Notes: generated from the sequence alone by a model not told the origin. DNA of 64,000 nucleotides from UBA6522 sp965205045 (GCA_965205045.1 OZ242031.1:992001-1056000), one strand, 5' to 3'; positions 53,945 through 62,662 are shown, counted from the first letter of the stretch. Program-made: numbers and translations.

Positions 53945-56900
53945 GTTAAGCCGCGAACTCGAGGGCGACGTCCTCTTCGACGCGTTCAGCCGCGGCCGCT
54001 ACAGCACGGATGCATCGGTGTACCAGATCCAGCCCATCGGCGTGGTCGTGCCGCGCAGCCGTCAGGATGTGCTCGCGACCATCCAGATCGCCGCCGAGCA
54101 CGGCGTGCCGCTGCTGCCCCGCGGCGCCGGGACTTCCCAGTGCGGTCAGACCGTGGGCGAAGCGCTGGTCGTCGATGCGAGCAAGTTCCTGCGCGAGGTC
54201 CGGACGTTCAGGCCGACGGATCGAACCATTTCAGTCGATCCGGGCATTGTCCTCGATGAGCTGAACCGGTTCCTGAAGCCTCATGGGCTGTTTTTCCCGA
54301 TCGACGTTTCCACTTCCAGCCGCGCCACCATCGGCGGCATGGCCGGCAACAACAGCGTCGGCGCGCGCTCCCTGCATTACGGTCACATGGTGGACAATGT
54401 CATCGGAATACAGGCCGTGCTGGCCGATGGGGAATTGCTGGACTGCCGTCCGCAGGGGACCGTGCGGCTGGACCGCAGCAACGGCAACGGCTTCGCGCGA
54501 CCGGGCCGCCACAGCGGCAATGGCGCCGTAAAGCTTGATCGACGCAACGGCAATGGCTCCGGCAACGGTCGGCTCGGCCTTCTTACAGACCGGATGCGTC
54601 AGCTCTACGAGCGTAACGCCGATGAAATTGACCGGCGATTTCCGAAGGTCGCGCGGAACGTGGCGGGCTACAACATTGATCGGCTGGGCGGCGCAAATCT
54701 GAACCTGGCGGAGCTGCTGGTGGGATCCGAAGGCACGCTCGCCTGGTTCCAGGAACTGGAGCTGGCACTGCAGCCCATCCCGGAGCACAAGGTCCTTGGA
54801 ATCTGCCACTTTCCCACGTTCCGCGCGGCGATGGAGTCGGTGAAGCACATCATCCGGCTCGACCCCGCCGCCACCGAGTTGATCGACCGGACCGTACTCG
54901 ATCTGGCTGCGGATATTCCAGCGTTCAGTTCGACCCTGCGTACGTTTATTCGCGGCTCGCCCGTGGCCGTGCTGCTGGTGGAATTCGCCGGCGACGATCT
55001 TGAGGAGCAGCTTCGAAACCTGAATCGGCTCGAGGAGCTCATGGGCGATCTGGGATTGCCCGGCGGCGTGCTGCGCGCCGAATCTGCGGCACTGCAGGCC
55101 AGGGTCTGGTCGCTGCGCAAGGCGGCGCTGAACATCGTCATGTCGATGAAGGGCGACGGCAAGCCCATTTCCTTCGTCGAGGACTGCGCCGTCCCGCTGG
55201 AGAACCTCGCGGATTACACGCGGCGTCTCACGGACGTGTTCTCCCGGCGCGGCACCACCGGGACCTGGTACGCGCATGCCGGCGCAGGCTGCCTGCACGT
55301 GCGGCCGATCCTGAACCTGAAGGCGGACAGCGATGTGGCGAACTGGCGTTCCATCGCATCGGCGGCGCACGAACTGGTTCGGGAATACAAGGGCACTCAC
55401 TCGGGCGAGCACGGCGACGGGCTGGTCCGGTCCGAGTTCCTGGAGCCGATACTGGGTACGCAGATCGTGTCTGCGTTCCGCGAGGTCAAGGACAGTTTCG
55501 ACCCGGACGGGCGCTTCAATCCGGGCAAGATCATCGATCCGCCGCTCATGGATGATCGCAGCCTGCTGAGGTTCTCGGACCGGTACCAGCCGCTCATGCA
55601 CAAGGAAGCGCTGGACTGGTCGGCCTGGGGCGGCTTCTACCGTGCCACCGAGATGTGCAACAACAACGGCGCCTGCCGCAAGGCAAAGGGCGGCGTGATG
55701 TGTCCTTCATTTCGTGTGACGCAGAACGAGAAACACGTCACCCGCGGGCGCGCGAACAGTCTGCGGCTGGCGCTCACGGGGCAGTTGCCCGCCGACGCGC
55801 TGACGTCCAGGGAACTCTACGAGACCATGGATCTGTGCGTCGGCTGCAAGGCGTGCAAGCGCGAGTGTCCCGCGGGCGTGGACGTGTACCGCATGAAGCT
55901 CGAGTTTCTCAGCGCGTACCGGGAGCGCCGGGGGCTCACATGGCGGGACCGGATCATCGCCTATCTGCCGCGGTACGCGCCGTGGGTGGCCCGCTTCGCG
56001 CCGCTCGCCAATGCCGCGACGGGGAGCCCGTTACTGTCCCGCCTGCGCGAGTCCGCGGTTGGCCTTACCGCTCGGCGCCCGTTGCCCGCGTGGCGGCAGG
56101 ATACTTTTTGCGGCGTGGCGGGCAACTCCGCAAAATATGGGCCTGCGGCTGAAGGAGCCTCAGGTGAGGGCATCGCGCCTGGCAGCCGAGTGGATGATGG
56201 CTCCGCAGCAGGCGGCGCTACGGTCGAGGGTGCTGCGGCTAAACGCGGTTCGGTTGCGGACACAGCGGCCAATGGCGTCACGGGCGACGGTGCTGCGGTA
56301 GACGCGGAGGTGGTCCTGTTGGCGGACACCTTCACCACGTACTTCGAACGCGAGACGGCCGTCGCCGCAGTGAATGTGCTCACCGCCGCCGGTTACCGGG
56401 TCGCCACGCCGCTGCCCGCCGACGGTGGCAGACCCCTGTGCTGCGGTCGGACGTTTCTGAACGCCGGGTTGGTGGAGGAAGCGCGCACGGAAGCAAGGCG
56501 GGTGATCGAAACTCTCCGGCCCTACGTGGAGCGGGGTGTGCCCATTGTGGGCCTCGAACCGTCATGCCTGCTGTCGTTGCGCGACGAATTTGCGGCGATG
56601 CTGCCGGGCGGGGAGACCGCGGAACTGGCAGAACGGGCGATGCTCTTCGAGGAGTTTCTGGCGGCGGAGAGCGATGTCGGTCGGCTGAACCTGCCCCTGA
56701 AGGCGCTGGCGCAGAAAGGATTGCTGCTACACGGGCACTGTCATCAGAAGGCCTTTGACCAAGTGTCGAGCGTGGAGAACGTATTGCGCCTGATTCCCGG
56801 CGCGGAGGTGGAGCTGATCGAATCGGGATGTTGCGGCATGGCCGGCTCATTCGGGTACGAAGCCGAACACTATGAAATTTCCATGAAAATGGCGGAACTG

Positions 56901-57047
56901 GACCTGTTGCCACGGGTCCGCAAGGCGGACGGCAATACCCTCATTGTCGCCGACGGCACCAGTTGCCGTACCCAGATCAATCACGGTACCGGGCGTGATG
57001 CCATGCACGTCGCCCGCGTGTTGGAGCTCGCGCTGGGAAAAGGATAG
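53898..57047 (+). CDS. Large FAD-linked oxidase/Fe-S oxidoreductase (D-2-hydroxyacid dehydrogenase type)
   Basis: A 1049-residue fusion of a GlcD/FAD-binding-4 oxidase and a GlpC-like Fe-S protein, the architecture of YdiJ-type D-2-hydroxyacid dehydrogenases. FAD domain: GVVVPRSRQDVLATIQIA, LPRGAGTSQCGQTV, GMAGNNSVGARSL; cap domain up to about 560 (HSGEHGDGLVRSEF). Fe-S part: CVGCKACKRECPAGVDVYRMK, preceded by MCNNNGACRKAKGGVMCPSF. C-terminal CCG domains: CCGRTFL, HGHCHQKAF, ESGCCGMAGSFGYE. Two low-complexity insertions, NGNG-rich near 190-230 and Gly/Ala-rich near 735-800, are unusual. A GAAGGGA site 7 bases upstream supports the start. Confidence 0.9.
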   Translation: MPVITAKADSMPLAAQLSRELEGDVLFDAFSRGRYSTDASVYQIQPIGVVVPRSRQDVLATIQIAAEHGVPLLPRGAGTSQCGQTVGEALVVDASKFLREVRTFRPTDRTISVDPGIVLDELNRFLKPHGLFFPIDVSTSSRATIGGMAGNNSVGARSLHYGHMVDNVIGIQAVLADGELLDCRPQGTVRLDRSNGNGFARPGRHSGNGAVKLDRRNGNGSGNGRLGLLTDRMRQLYERNADEIDRRFPKVARNVAGYNIDRLGGANLNLAELLVGSEGTLAWFQELELALQPIPEHKVLGICHFPTFRAAMESVKHIIRLDPAATELIDRTVLDLAADIPAFSSTLRTFIRGSPVAVLLVEFAGDDLEEQLRNLNRLEELMGDLGLPGGVLRAESAALQARVWSLRKAALNIVMSMKGDGKPISFVEDCAVPLENLADYTRRLTDVFSRRGTTGTWYAHAGAGCLHVRPILNLKADSDVANWRSIASAAHELVREYKGTHSGEHGDGLVRSEFLEPILGTQIVSAFREVKDSFDPDGRFNPGKIIDPPLMDDRSLLRFSDRYQPLMHKEALDWSAWGGFYRATEMCNNNGACRKAKGGVMCPSFRVTQNEKHVTRGRANSLRLALTGQLPADALTSRELYETMDLCVGCKACKRECPAGVDVYRMKLEFLSAYRERRGLTWRDRIIAYLPRYAPWVARFAPLANAATGSPLLSRLRESAVGLTARRPLPAWRQDTFCGVAGNSAKYGPAAEGASGEGIAPGSRVDDGSAAGGATVEGAAAKRGSVADTAANGVTGDGAAVDAEVVLLADTFTTYFERETAVAAVNVLTAAGYRVATPLPADGGRPLCCGRTFLNAGLVEEARTEARRVIETLRPYVERGVPIVGLEPSCLLSLRDEFAAMLPGGETAELAERAMLFEEFLAAESDVGRLNLPLKALAQKGLLLHGHCHQKAFDQVSSVENVLRLIPGAEVELIESGCCGMAGSFGYEAEHYEISMKMAELDLLPRVRKADGNTLIVADGTSCRTQINHGTGRDAMHVARVLELALGKG

Positions 57048-57054
57048 GCGGTTG

Positions 57055-57129
57055 GCCCGCACGCAGGTGCGTGAGCCGTGATCGACGGCCCGATGCTCGT
57101 ATGGTCGATCCCCACGCACCTGCGCGGGC
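57055..57129. repeat. Large hairpin in the intergenic region
   Basis: Arms 57055-57073 and 57113-57129 pair over about 17 bp with one 2-base bulge, and the loop carries a second smaller stem (GATCGAC with GTCGATC). It lies just after the dehydrogenase stop and before the convergent aldolase gene, so it may serve as a structured terminator. Confidence 0.55.
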
Positions 57130-57197
57130 GATGCAAGTGCTGTGCGGGGAGCCGGGCGAGCTAATTCAGGACCGGTACGCCCGTTTCCCGGTTCACG

Positions 57198-58073
57198 TCA
57201 CGGACACGGGTCCTCGCCCTCCACCGGAGCCTGTCCCGAGGGAATGCCGTAACAGGGGTCCGCCGCTTCCAGCACGGCGCGTGCGCCGGTGCGGACGAGG
57301 CTGGTCGTGGTCGGTGCCTGGAAGAATGCGTAGCCTTCGCGCGTCGACTTCCAGGCCAGGGGCCCGCCGAGGGTGCGGCCTGCCCGCAGCGTGGTGTCCT
57401 TCACCGTCGTCACCAGGGCTTCGTAGTCGGCGTGGCCCTGGGGCAGCCCGGTGAAGCTGCCGAGGTCGGAGCTGGCAACGAATACCACGTCGACGCCCTC
57501 GAGGTTCGCCACTTCCTCCACGATGGCGACTCCGGCCGGCTGCTCGATCATAGCGACCACCATGATGTTCTCGTTGGCTGCGGCCCGGTATTCGCTTCCC
57601 CAGAGCGCGCCGTACTGTCCGCCGCCCTGGCTGCGTTTTCCGAAGGGCGGAAAGTGCGCGTAGGTCACGGCGGTCTGGATCTCCTCCATGCTGTCCACCA
57701 TCGGAACGATGATGCCCAGCGCTCCGATGTCCGTTGCCTTCTGGATGTCTCCCTCGGTTGCCGCCGGAATACGGATGAATAAAATGGCGGGCGCGTCCCG
57801 GCATGCCCAGATCATCCGCGCCGCGTCCGCGTACGTCAGCGGGCTGTGCTGCATCTCGATCCAGATGAAGTCGAAGCCGGAATTGGCCACCGCGCAATAG
57901 ATGTCGACATCGGCCGTCGCCACGGTCGCGCCAACCACCTGGCTGCCTTCGGCAAGCTTCTGTTTGACGGTATTGAAGATCGGTGTCTGCTGCGCTCCCG
58001 CTGTCAGTGGGAAGCCGACAACCGTCGCAGCAAGGAGTGTCCAGCGTAGCCAGCGAAGGGTCAGGAGCTTCAT
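57198..58073 (-). CDS. Exported HpcH/HpaI aldolase family protein
   Basis: A 291-residue protein with a clear signal peptide (MKLLTLRWLRWTLLAATVVG, cleaved near AGAQQ) and then the HpcH/HpaI aldolase core: FDFIWIEMQHSPLTY, IPAATEGDIQKATDIGALGI, MIEQPAGVAIVEEVANLEGV and VFVASSDLGSFTGLPQG. The metal ligands (Glu in IEQP, Asp in SSDLGS) are conserved. Ordinary family members are cytosolic and work on 2-keto acids; a periplasmic member is unusual. It may act on a sugar acid or a scavenged substrate outside. An insertion sequence lies 85 bases upstream of its start. Confidence 0.85.
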   Translation of the reverse strand: MKLLTLRWLRWTLLAATVVGFPLTAGAQQTPIFNTVKQKLAEGSQVVGATVATADVDIYCAVANSGFDFIWIEMQHSPLTYADAARMIWACRDAPAILFIRIPAATEGDIQKATDIGALGIIVPMVDSMEEIQTAVTYAHFPPFGKRSQGGGQYGALWGSEYRAAANENIMVVAMIEQPAGVAIVEEVANLEGVDVVFVASSDLGSFTGLPQGHADYEALVTTVKDTTLRAGRTLGGPLAWKSTREGYAFFQAPTTTSLVRTGARAVLEAADPCYGIPSGQAPVEGEDPCP

Positions 58074-58140
58074 CGGTGTAGCCTCGTCGCGGTCCGGAAG
58101 GTCACCGGCTCAACGTACACCTCGCCCCGGCATGCTGCAA

Positions 58141-58157
58141 CCTGGTTAGGGTCGGCC
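58141..58157. repeat. Target-site duplication, left copy (17 bp)
   Basis: CCTGGTTAGGGTCGGCC, repeated exactly at 59757-59773 on the other side of the insertion sequence. An A precedes both copies, so 18 bp is also possible. Confidence 0.85.
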
Positions 58158-58208
58158 TGTTAGGAGCAAATAGAACTGTCCGGTTTTATAGCACAAGGGT
58201 TGTCCGGT
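58158..58208. repeat. Left terminal inverted repeat of the insertion sequence
   Basis: Starts TGTTAGGAGCAAAT and contains two TGTCCGGT boxes; it matches the reverse complement of the right end with one short gap. Confidence 0.85.
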
Positions 58209-58475
58209 CTTCCTCTTCATCATCATCATCAATAATTTATTGTGGGTCCTGTGGGGTTCGTGGGCGAGAGGCGCGCGAGTGGGGGCAGGCGGTGGGCAAC
58301 ACTTTGGTGTTGTCCACGGGCTGTCCCCACGGCCCGCAGGGCGCGCGCCGGTCCGAAGGACTCGTCCACAACTGCACAGGACGGCCCGGTTCATCGTGCG
58401 CCCGCGCGGTCCGGAGGTCTGTGACCGTTCATTCATCCGGTCCCCCTTGCGCGTGCCGATCCGCTGGGCCGCCAC

Positions 58476-59678
58476 TCAGACGGCCTCCGCGGTGCGCCTG
58501 CCGGGATCCGCGTCGATCGTCTCGGTGGCCAAGGCGCCGTCGGGCGTGTAATCGGCCAGCTTGCGCGGGCCGTGAAACACCGCCAGGCGTCCGTCGGGGT
58601 AACGGTGCACCCGCACCCGTGCCTTGATGAAATGGCGCCGATGCGGCTGGGCGGGGATCTGCAGCCGCCGACTCTGGAAACTCACGCAGTGGTCCCGATT
58701 GACCGTGCGCCCGTGGTGCTCGCACAGGATGTCGGCGAGCCCGGGGCCGATGAAGGGCACGAACGCGCTGCCTTGCTCGGCCGCCGTCACGGCGAACTCC
58801 GCGTTGAACGCCGCCCGGTAATGCTCGGCCAGGTACCGGTTCGCGCCGTGCATCGTGTCGATGCCGCGGGCGGCCAGCTCCTTGGGCAACCTCCCCTGGT
58901 GAGTGCCGAACATGCGCTCGCAGCGCCCCCGCGCTTCCGGGGAATAGGCCGGAATCATCTGCACGCCGAGCCGGCGCATCGCGCGCCCGAACTGCGTCGG
59001 ACGCTCCCGGTCCACCTTGCCGCCGGCCTCCGGCGTGCTCCAGTAGTGCGAACCGCGGTCGGTGTACAGGCTCGACGGCAGCCCCCACCCCCGGATGACC
59101 TCGGCCAGGCCCCGAAAGCTCGACGCGGTGCCTTCCTGCTCGACGAAAAACATCGAATAATGCTCCGAGGTCGCGTCGTCCAGCGTCACGATCAGGTCCC
59201 ATTGCCGATCGGGCGCCCACTCGTGGGTGGAACCGTCCTGGTGCAGCATCATGCCCACCAGGGGGGCGCGTGCGCGACGCTTGCGGTGCTTGCCCCGACC
59301 CGGCGCCTTGGCCACCAGACCGGCCCGCTGCAACGTGTTCTTCACCCACGTGTAGCTGCGCCCGCCGCCGTGCTCGCGACGGTAGAAGCTGTAAAAATGC
59401 TTCACGCTCCAACCGTCGTAACGCTCCCGGTACAGCGTCTCGGTGCGCACCACCTCGTCCACCGGCGCCCTCCGCGCCGAGACTTCGCCGAGCCGCTTGT
59501 CCACCAGACCGTCCAGCCCCTCCTCCTCGTAACGGTCCACGTAACGGCGAAACGTCCGATCGCACACCCCCAGCAACCGCGCCGCCTCGCCCTGCGTCAA
59601 TCGCCGCGCCTGCCAACCCACATACGCCTCTACAAATCGCATCCGCCGAATCTCCTGCAGCAACTTCGTTTGGTTCAT
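58476..59678 (-). CDS. IS1202/ISNCY-type DDE transposase
   Basis: A 400-residue transposase. The N-terminal helix-turn-helix is LTQGEAARLLGVCDRTFRRY. The DDE triad lies in HQDGSTHEW (first Asp), LYTDRGSHYW (second) and SPEARGRCERMFGT (Glu). VTLDDATSEHYSMFFVE and EGTASSFRGLAEVI are typical of the ISNCY group. A strong AGGAGGT site 6 bases before the ATG supports the start at 59678. The frame and both ends are intact, so the element may be active. Confidence 0.93.
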   Translation of the reverse strand: MNQTKLLQEIRRMRFVEAYVGWQARRLTQGEAARLLGVCDRTFRRYVDRYEEEGLDGLVDKRLGEVSARRAPVDEVVRTETLYRERYDGWSVKHFYSFYRREHGGGRSYTWVKNTLQRAGLVAKAPGRGKHRKRRARAPLVGMMLHQDGSTHEWAPDRQWDLIVTLDDATSEHYSMFFVEQEGTASSFRGLAEVIRGWGLPSSLYTDRGSHYWSTPEAGGKVDRERPTQFGRAMRRLGVQMIPAYSPEARGRCERMFGTHQGRLPKELAARGIDTMHGANRYLAEHYRAAFNAEFAVTAAEQGSAFVPFIGPGLADILCEHHGRTVNRDHCVSFQSRRLQIPAQPHRRHFIKARVRVHRYPDGRLAVFHGPRKLADYTPDGALATETIDADPGRRTAEAV

Positions 59679-59706
59679 GGGACACCTCCTCTCGGTGTCC
59701 CATCAA

Positions 59707-59756
59707 ACCGGACAAATCACGTGCTACAAAACCGGACAGACCATTTGCTACTAACA
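59707..59756. repeat. Right terminal inverted repeat of the insertion sequence
   Basis: Reading inward it starts TGTTAGTAGCAAAT and carries two TGTCCGGT boxes, mirroring the left end. Confidence 0.85.
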
Positions 59757-59773
59757 CCTGGTTAGGGTCGGCC
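59757..59773. repeat. Target-site duplication, right copy (17 bp)
   Basis: Exact copy of 58141-58157, directly after the element end. Confidence 0.85.
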
Positions 59774-59881
59774 GTGGTGGAGCCCCGTTGCTGTCGAAGG
59801 CAGCGGGGCTCCCACCGTGGGCTTGTTTGGAAATACCCTTTTCCCTGTGCGTCAGCGCTCCGCTCGCCGGGGCGAAAACTG

Positions 59882-60742
59882 CTACGGAAACTCGACCTCC
59901 AGAGTCTGGCGGCTCTGGTTCCGCATGATTTCGAGCTCCAGGGTCTCTCCGCTCTCGAAGCTGGCCAGAATGCGCAGCGCGTGTTCGGCATCGTTCGGCG
60001 TTCGGCCGCCGATTTCCAGGATCACGTCGCCGTCCGTCAGCGCCTCCAGCGCCCTGTCGGCGGGCGCGCGGACCACCAGGATGCCCGTTTCGGTGCCGAA
60101 ATAGGCGCCGAGTTCGGGCGTCAGTTCCACCAGTTCCATATCACCCCAGCGGCGCCCGAAAGACACCAGCCGGTCGCGGATATCGCCCCTGTCCTGGAAC
60201 CAGTCGCCGAAGCGCCGGGCAACGGATTCGCCATCATCGTCACGGCCGAAGAAAGCGCTGGACGATCCGGCCTCGATTTCGATCTCCTCTTCGTCGCCGT
60301 CACGCACGATCGTGAGCACGACGGTGTCGCCGGGCGAGACATTCTCCATCTGGGCGATGAGCAGTTCGGCCGGCGAGTCGCCGCCGAGTTCGGCGCCGTC
60401 CATCGCGATAATGATGTCACCGGTCTCGACGCCGCTATCATCGGCAGGTCCGCCGGGAGTCACGCCGTCCACCTGGACGCCCTCCTCGTCGTCGCTGATG
60501 TTGATTCCGAGCACCGCAGGCCTCGAAATCAGGGTAAAGCTCCTGACAACCGGGCCGGCAGCCTGAGCGGACAGGCGGGCGACTTCGCGCGCGGCCTCCT
60601 CCAGCGCCTCGCGGGCTTCCTGAAGCTCCGAGCGTGCATCCTGTAGTTCTTCCCGCTCCTGAGATGTTTGCGCACCGAGGGGCGCCGAGGCTGCGGCCAA
60701 TCCCATCGCGGCGATCACGGTCAAGATTGATGTTCTGGTCAT
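59882..60742 (-). CDS. Exported protein with coiled coil and two PDZ-like domains
   Basis: A 286-residue protein with a signal peptide (cleaved near LGAQTSQ), a charged coiled coil of about 45 residues (EELQDARSELQEAREALEEA), and two PDZ-like domains: VDGVTPGGPADDSGVETGDI and, near the C-terminus, GILVVRAPADRALEALTDGD followed by VILEIGGRTP. No protease triad is present, so it is not a DegP-type protease. It is the last gene of an operon with an anti-sigma factor and an ECF sigma factor and is a likely target or sensor partner in that envelope-stress circuit. Confidence 0.8.
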   Translation of the reverse strand: MTRTSILTVIAAMGLAAASAPLGAQTSQEREELQDARSELQEAREALEEAAREVARLSAQAAGPVVRSFTLISRPAVLGINISDDEEGVQVDGVTPGGPADDSGVETGDIIIAMDGAELGGDSPAELLIAQMENVSPGDTVVLTIVRDGDEEEIEIEAGSSSAFFGRDDDGESVARRFGDWFQDRGDIRDRLVSFGRRWGDMELVELTPELGAYFGTETGILVVRAPADRALEALTDGDVILEIGGRTPNDAEHALRILASFESGETLELEIMRNQSRQTLEVEFP

Positions 60743-60785
60743 GATTTCGATTCCTTCAATTCAGTGTCCTGCCTAACAGATGCAG

Positions 60786-61550
60786 CTAGAAGCCGAAACG
60801 TTGCGCCTGGGCGTATCGAACCTCCACAAGCGCGTTCATCAGGTCCACCCGTTCCTGCCAAAGCGCCACCGTCTGCTCCGGCTGCAGCCCGTACACGCTC
60901 CCGTACATGAGGACCTCGTCCACCTGGCCGATGCGGTCTTCCAGTCCCGAAATCGTCGTGGCCGTGCCGGCGTTCACCATCCGCGGGCGGTACGGGATGT
61001 CGTTCAGGAGCCGCTCGAGACGCGCCGATTCGCTGGTGAGCGAGGTATAGGTGGCGGCGGCTCCGCCGAAAGCGAGGCTGTCGACGGCGGACACGGAGTT
61101 CTCGGCCACGATCGCGCCCGGAGCGGGTCCCCCCGGCTCGTCGAGCGAGCGCACGCCCAGCACGGCAACGACTGCAACCGCTGCGGCGATGGCGCCCCGC
61201 AGCGGCCACTGTGCATGCTGCCAGAGGCGATTCCGGGGGCTGTTGCCGACCGTGTCGGCAGAAGCCGCTTTGGCTGTCGAGGTTTGGCCTGATCCTGCCT
61301 CAGGCGATTGCTGGGGCTCGGGCGGTGGCTCGCGCAGCATTCCCGGACCCGTTTCCAGTTCGGCAAGGACCTTTTCCAGGACGCCGGGCGGGGGCTCGAT
61401 TTCCGGCAGTTCCCGCAATTCCTCCCGGGTCGCCTGCAGGCGTGCGACTTCAGCCTGCAACGCCGGATCGGCATCCACCGCGGCACGCGCTTCCGCGTCC
61501 ACGGGTTCGCCGTCGCGAATGCTCAGCAAGTCTTCAGTGCCGGGGTGCAT
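60786..61550 (-). CDS. Membrane anti-sigma factor-like protein
   Basis: A 254-residue protein from the ATG at 61550. The short N-terminal part (MHPGTEDLLSIRDGEPVDAE) resembles the sigma-binding start of RseA-like proteins; a Pro/Glu-rich linker, one membrane span (LRGAIAAAVAVVAVLGV) and a periplasmic part with a helical region follow. It overlaps the sigma factor gene by 28 bases, the usual arrangement for an anti-sigma factor. The assignment rests on position and topology more than on a strong motif. Confidence 0.7.
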   Translation of the reverse strand: MHPGTEDLLSIRDGEPVDAEARAAVDADPALQAEVARLQATREELRELPEIEPPPGVLEKVLAELETGPGMLREPPPEPQQSPEAGSGQTSTAKAASADTVGNSPRNRLWQHAQWPLRGAIAAAVAVVAVLGVRSLDEPGGPAPGAIVAENSVSAVDSLAFGGAAATYTSLTSESARLERLLNDIPYRPRMVNAGTATTISGLEDRIGQVDEVLMYGSVYGLQPEQTVALWQERVDLMNALVEVRYAQAQRFGF

Positions 61551-62116
61551 GACTCTCCTCCATCTTCGGCGCTCTCCCCTTCGAGCAGGGTGCGCAACCG
61601 CTTGTGTGCGCGTGCCAGTTGCGACTTGGAAAAACTGGTGGTTCGGCCCATCATCGCGCCGATCTCCTTGTGGGTGTAGCCCTCCACATCGTGCAGCCAG
61701 ACCACGACGCGCGCGGTATCGGTGAGATGTCCCAATGCGCGCTCCAGGGCGATCTGGTGTTCCGCCCGGGGCGCCTGCGCCGGCGGGCACAGGGATTCGA
61801 TCGCCTCGGTGTCCACGCGGCGCGAATGCCACGCCGAGCGCAGGTAAATCAAGCACTTGTTGACCGCGATGCGCCGCACCCAGAACCCCACCTCGGCTTC
61901 GCCGCGATAGGTATGCAACTTCCGCAGCACCTCCACGAACGTATCCTGAAGCACGTCCTCAGCCAGCGCCGGCGACACCAGCATCCGCCGCGCCAGCGTA
62001 TAGACCATGGGCGAAAATGCCTCGTACAGGCGCGCCTGGGCTGACGACTCACCCCTCCGGGCATCGGCGACGACCGCCGGTTCTACCTGTGGCATTCGAG
62101 ATCCCATGACCTTCAA
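61523..62116 (-). CDS. ECF-subfamily RNA polymerase sigma factor
   Basis: A 197-residue sigma factor. Region 2: YTLARRMLVSPALAEDVLQD and EVLRKLHTYRGEAEVGFWVR; region 4: LGHLTDTARVVVWLHDVEG, then YTHKEIGAMMGRTTSFSKSQ. It directs transcription of an envelope or stress regulon and is likely held inactive by the membrane protein encoded next. A GTG/ATG cluster near 62100 leaves the exact start open. The operon is sigma - anti-sigma - PDZ protein, similar in logic to rpoE-rseA-degQ circuits. Confidence 0.9.
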   Translation of the reverse strand: MKVMGSRMPQVEPAVVADARRGESSAQARLYEAFSPMVYTLARRMLVSPALAEDVLQDTFVEVLRKLHTYRGEAEVGFWVRRIAVNKCLIYLRSAWHSRRVDTEAIESLCPPAQAPRAEHQIALERALGHLTDTARVVVWLHDVEGYTHKEIGAMMGRTTSFSKSQLARAHKRLRTLLEGESAEDGGESCTPALKTC

Positions 62117-62225
62117 GCGTTAGATGCGGGTACCCGGCAAAAGGTTGCAACAATCGCGCCCGCCGTGTCCATGCGGGCAGCGTTTGCCTGTTGCGAAGTA
62201 GTGGTAAGCTACGCAGTCGCTCCGG

Positions 62226-62309
62226 GCCGGGATGGCGGAATTGGTAGACGCGCCGGATTCAAAATCCGGTTCTGGCAACAGAGTGAGAGTTCAAGTCTCT
62301 CTCCCGGCA
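62226..62309 (+). tRNA. tRNA-Leu(CAA): tRNA-Leu (anticodon CAA)
   Basis: An 84-base tRNA with acceptor stem GCCGGGA/TCCCGGC, anticodon loop TTCAAAA giving anticodon CAA (UUG codons), a long variable arm as expected for leucine, and T arm GAGAG-TTCAAGT-CTCTC. The discriminator is A and CCA is not encoded. It stands alone just upstream of the sigma operon, in divergent orientation. tRNA-Leu genes are common integration sites; the sequence to the right has an accessory character. Confidence 0.95.
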
Positions 62310-62662
62310 TGCCTCCCGCGCGCGCGGCTCGTCAGGCGCCGCCATGGACCGACAGATAAAATCATTTTCGCTCGCATGGGAAGAGCTTGTGTGATCGGGT
62401 AACCGAACATGTCGCAATCTGCGGCCGGCTCGGACGAATCACGTGACTTGACGGACGCGATGACAGACAATTGCGGCAGATGGATGTATACGAGGCTGCG
62501 TGAGCGGTGTTTATCCCCCGCCGGGAAACCGGTTCTGGCTGCGCTGGAATATTGAAGAGGACTCGAGAGAAAAAGGCCCCTTTGATGGGGCCTTTTGCTT
62601 TTTCCAGCGTTGTCGCGATCGCCTGATCGGCTCGCCGACAGGACCATTCGCTCCGCGAAGGG
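62310..62662. other. Non-coding region between tRNA-Leu and the ADP-ribosylglycohydrolase gene
   Basis: About 350 bases with no gene that shows a family pattern. It contains a strong terminator near its right end. I find no second copy of the tRNA 3' end in the window, so an integrated element boundary cannot be placed. Confidence 0.55.
62571..62596. terminator. Rho-independent terminator
   Basis: A perfect 10-bp stem (AAAAGGCCCC with GGGGCCTTTT) and a 6-base loop, with A and T runs at the two sides, so it should work in both directions: for the tRNA transcript and for the glycohydrolase gene. Confidence 0.85.

Larger units (their letters stand above)
58158..59756 (-). mobile_element. Complete insertion sequence, IS1202/ISNCY group, about 1.6 kb
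   Basis: 1599 bp bounded by 50-bp imperfect inverted repeats beginning TGTTAG, with a single intact transposase and a 17-bp target duplication. About 310 bases on the left (58165-58475) are non-coding and include a CAT-repeat and GC-rich DNA. Long duplications of 15-18 bp are, from memory, a mark of one IS1202-family subgroup (ISTde1-like). Two TGTCCGGT boxes in each end look like transposase binding sites. Confidence 0.9.

Noticed and set aside
58205..58240. CAT-repeat and AT-rich run inside the insertion sequence
   Set aside because: A short simple repeat in the non-coding end of the element; too short and irregular for a CRISPR or a regulatory array.
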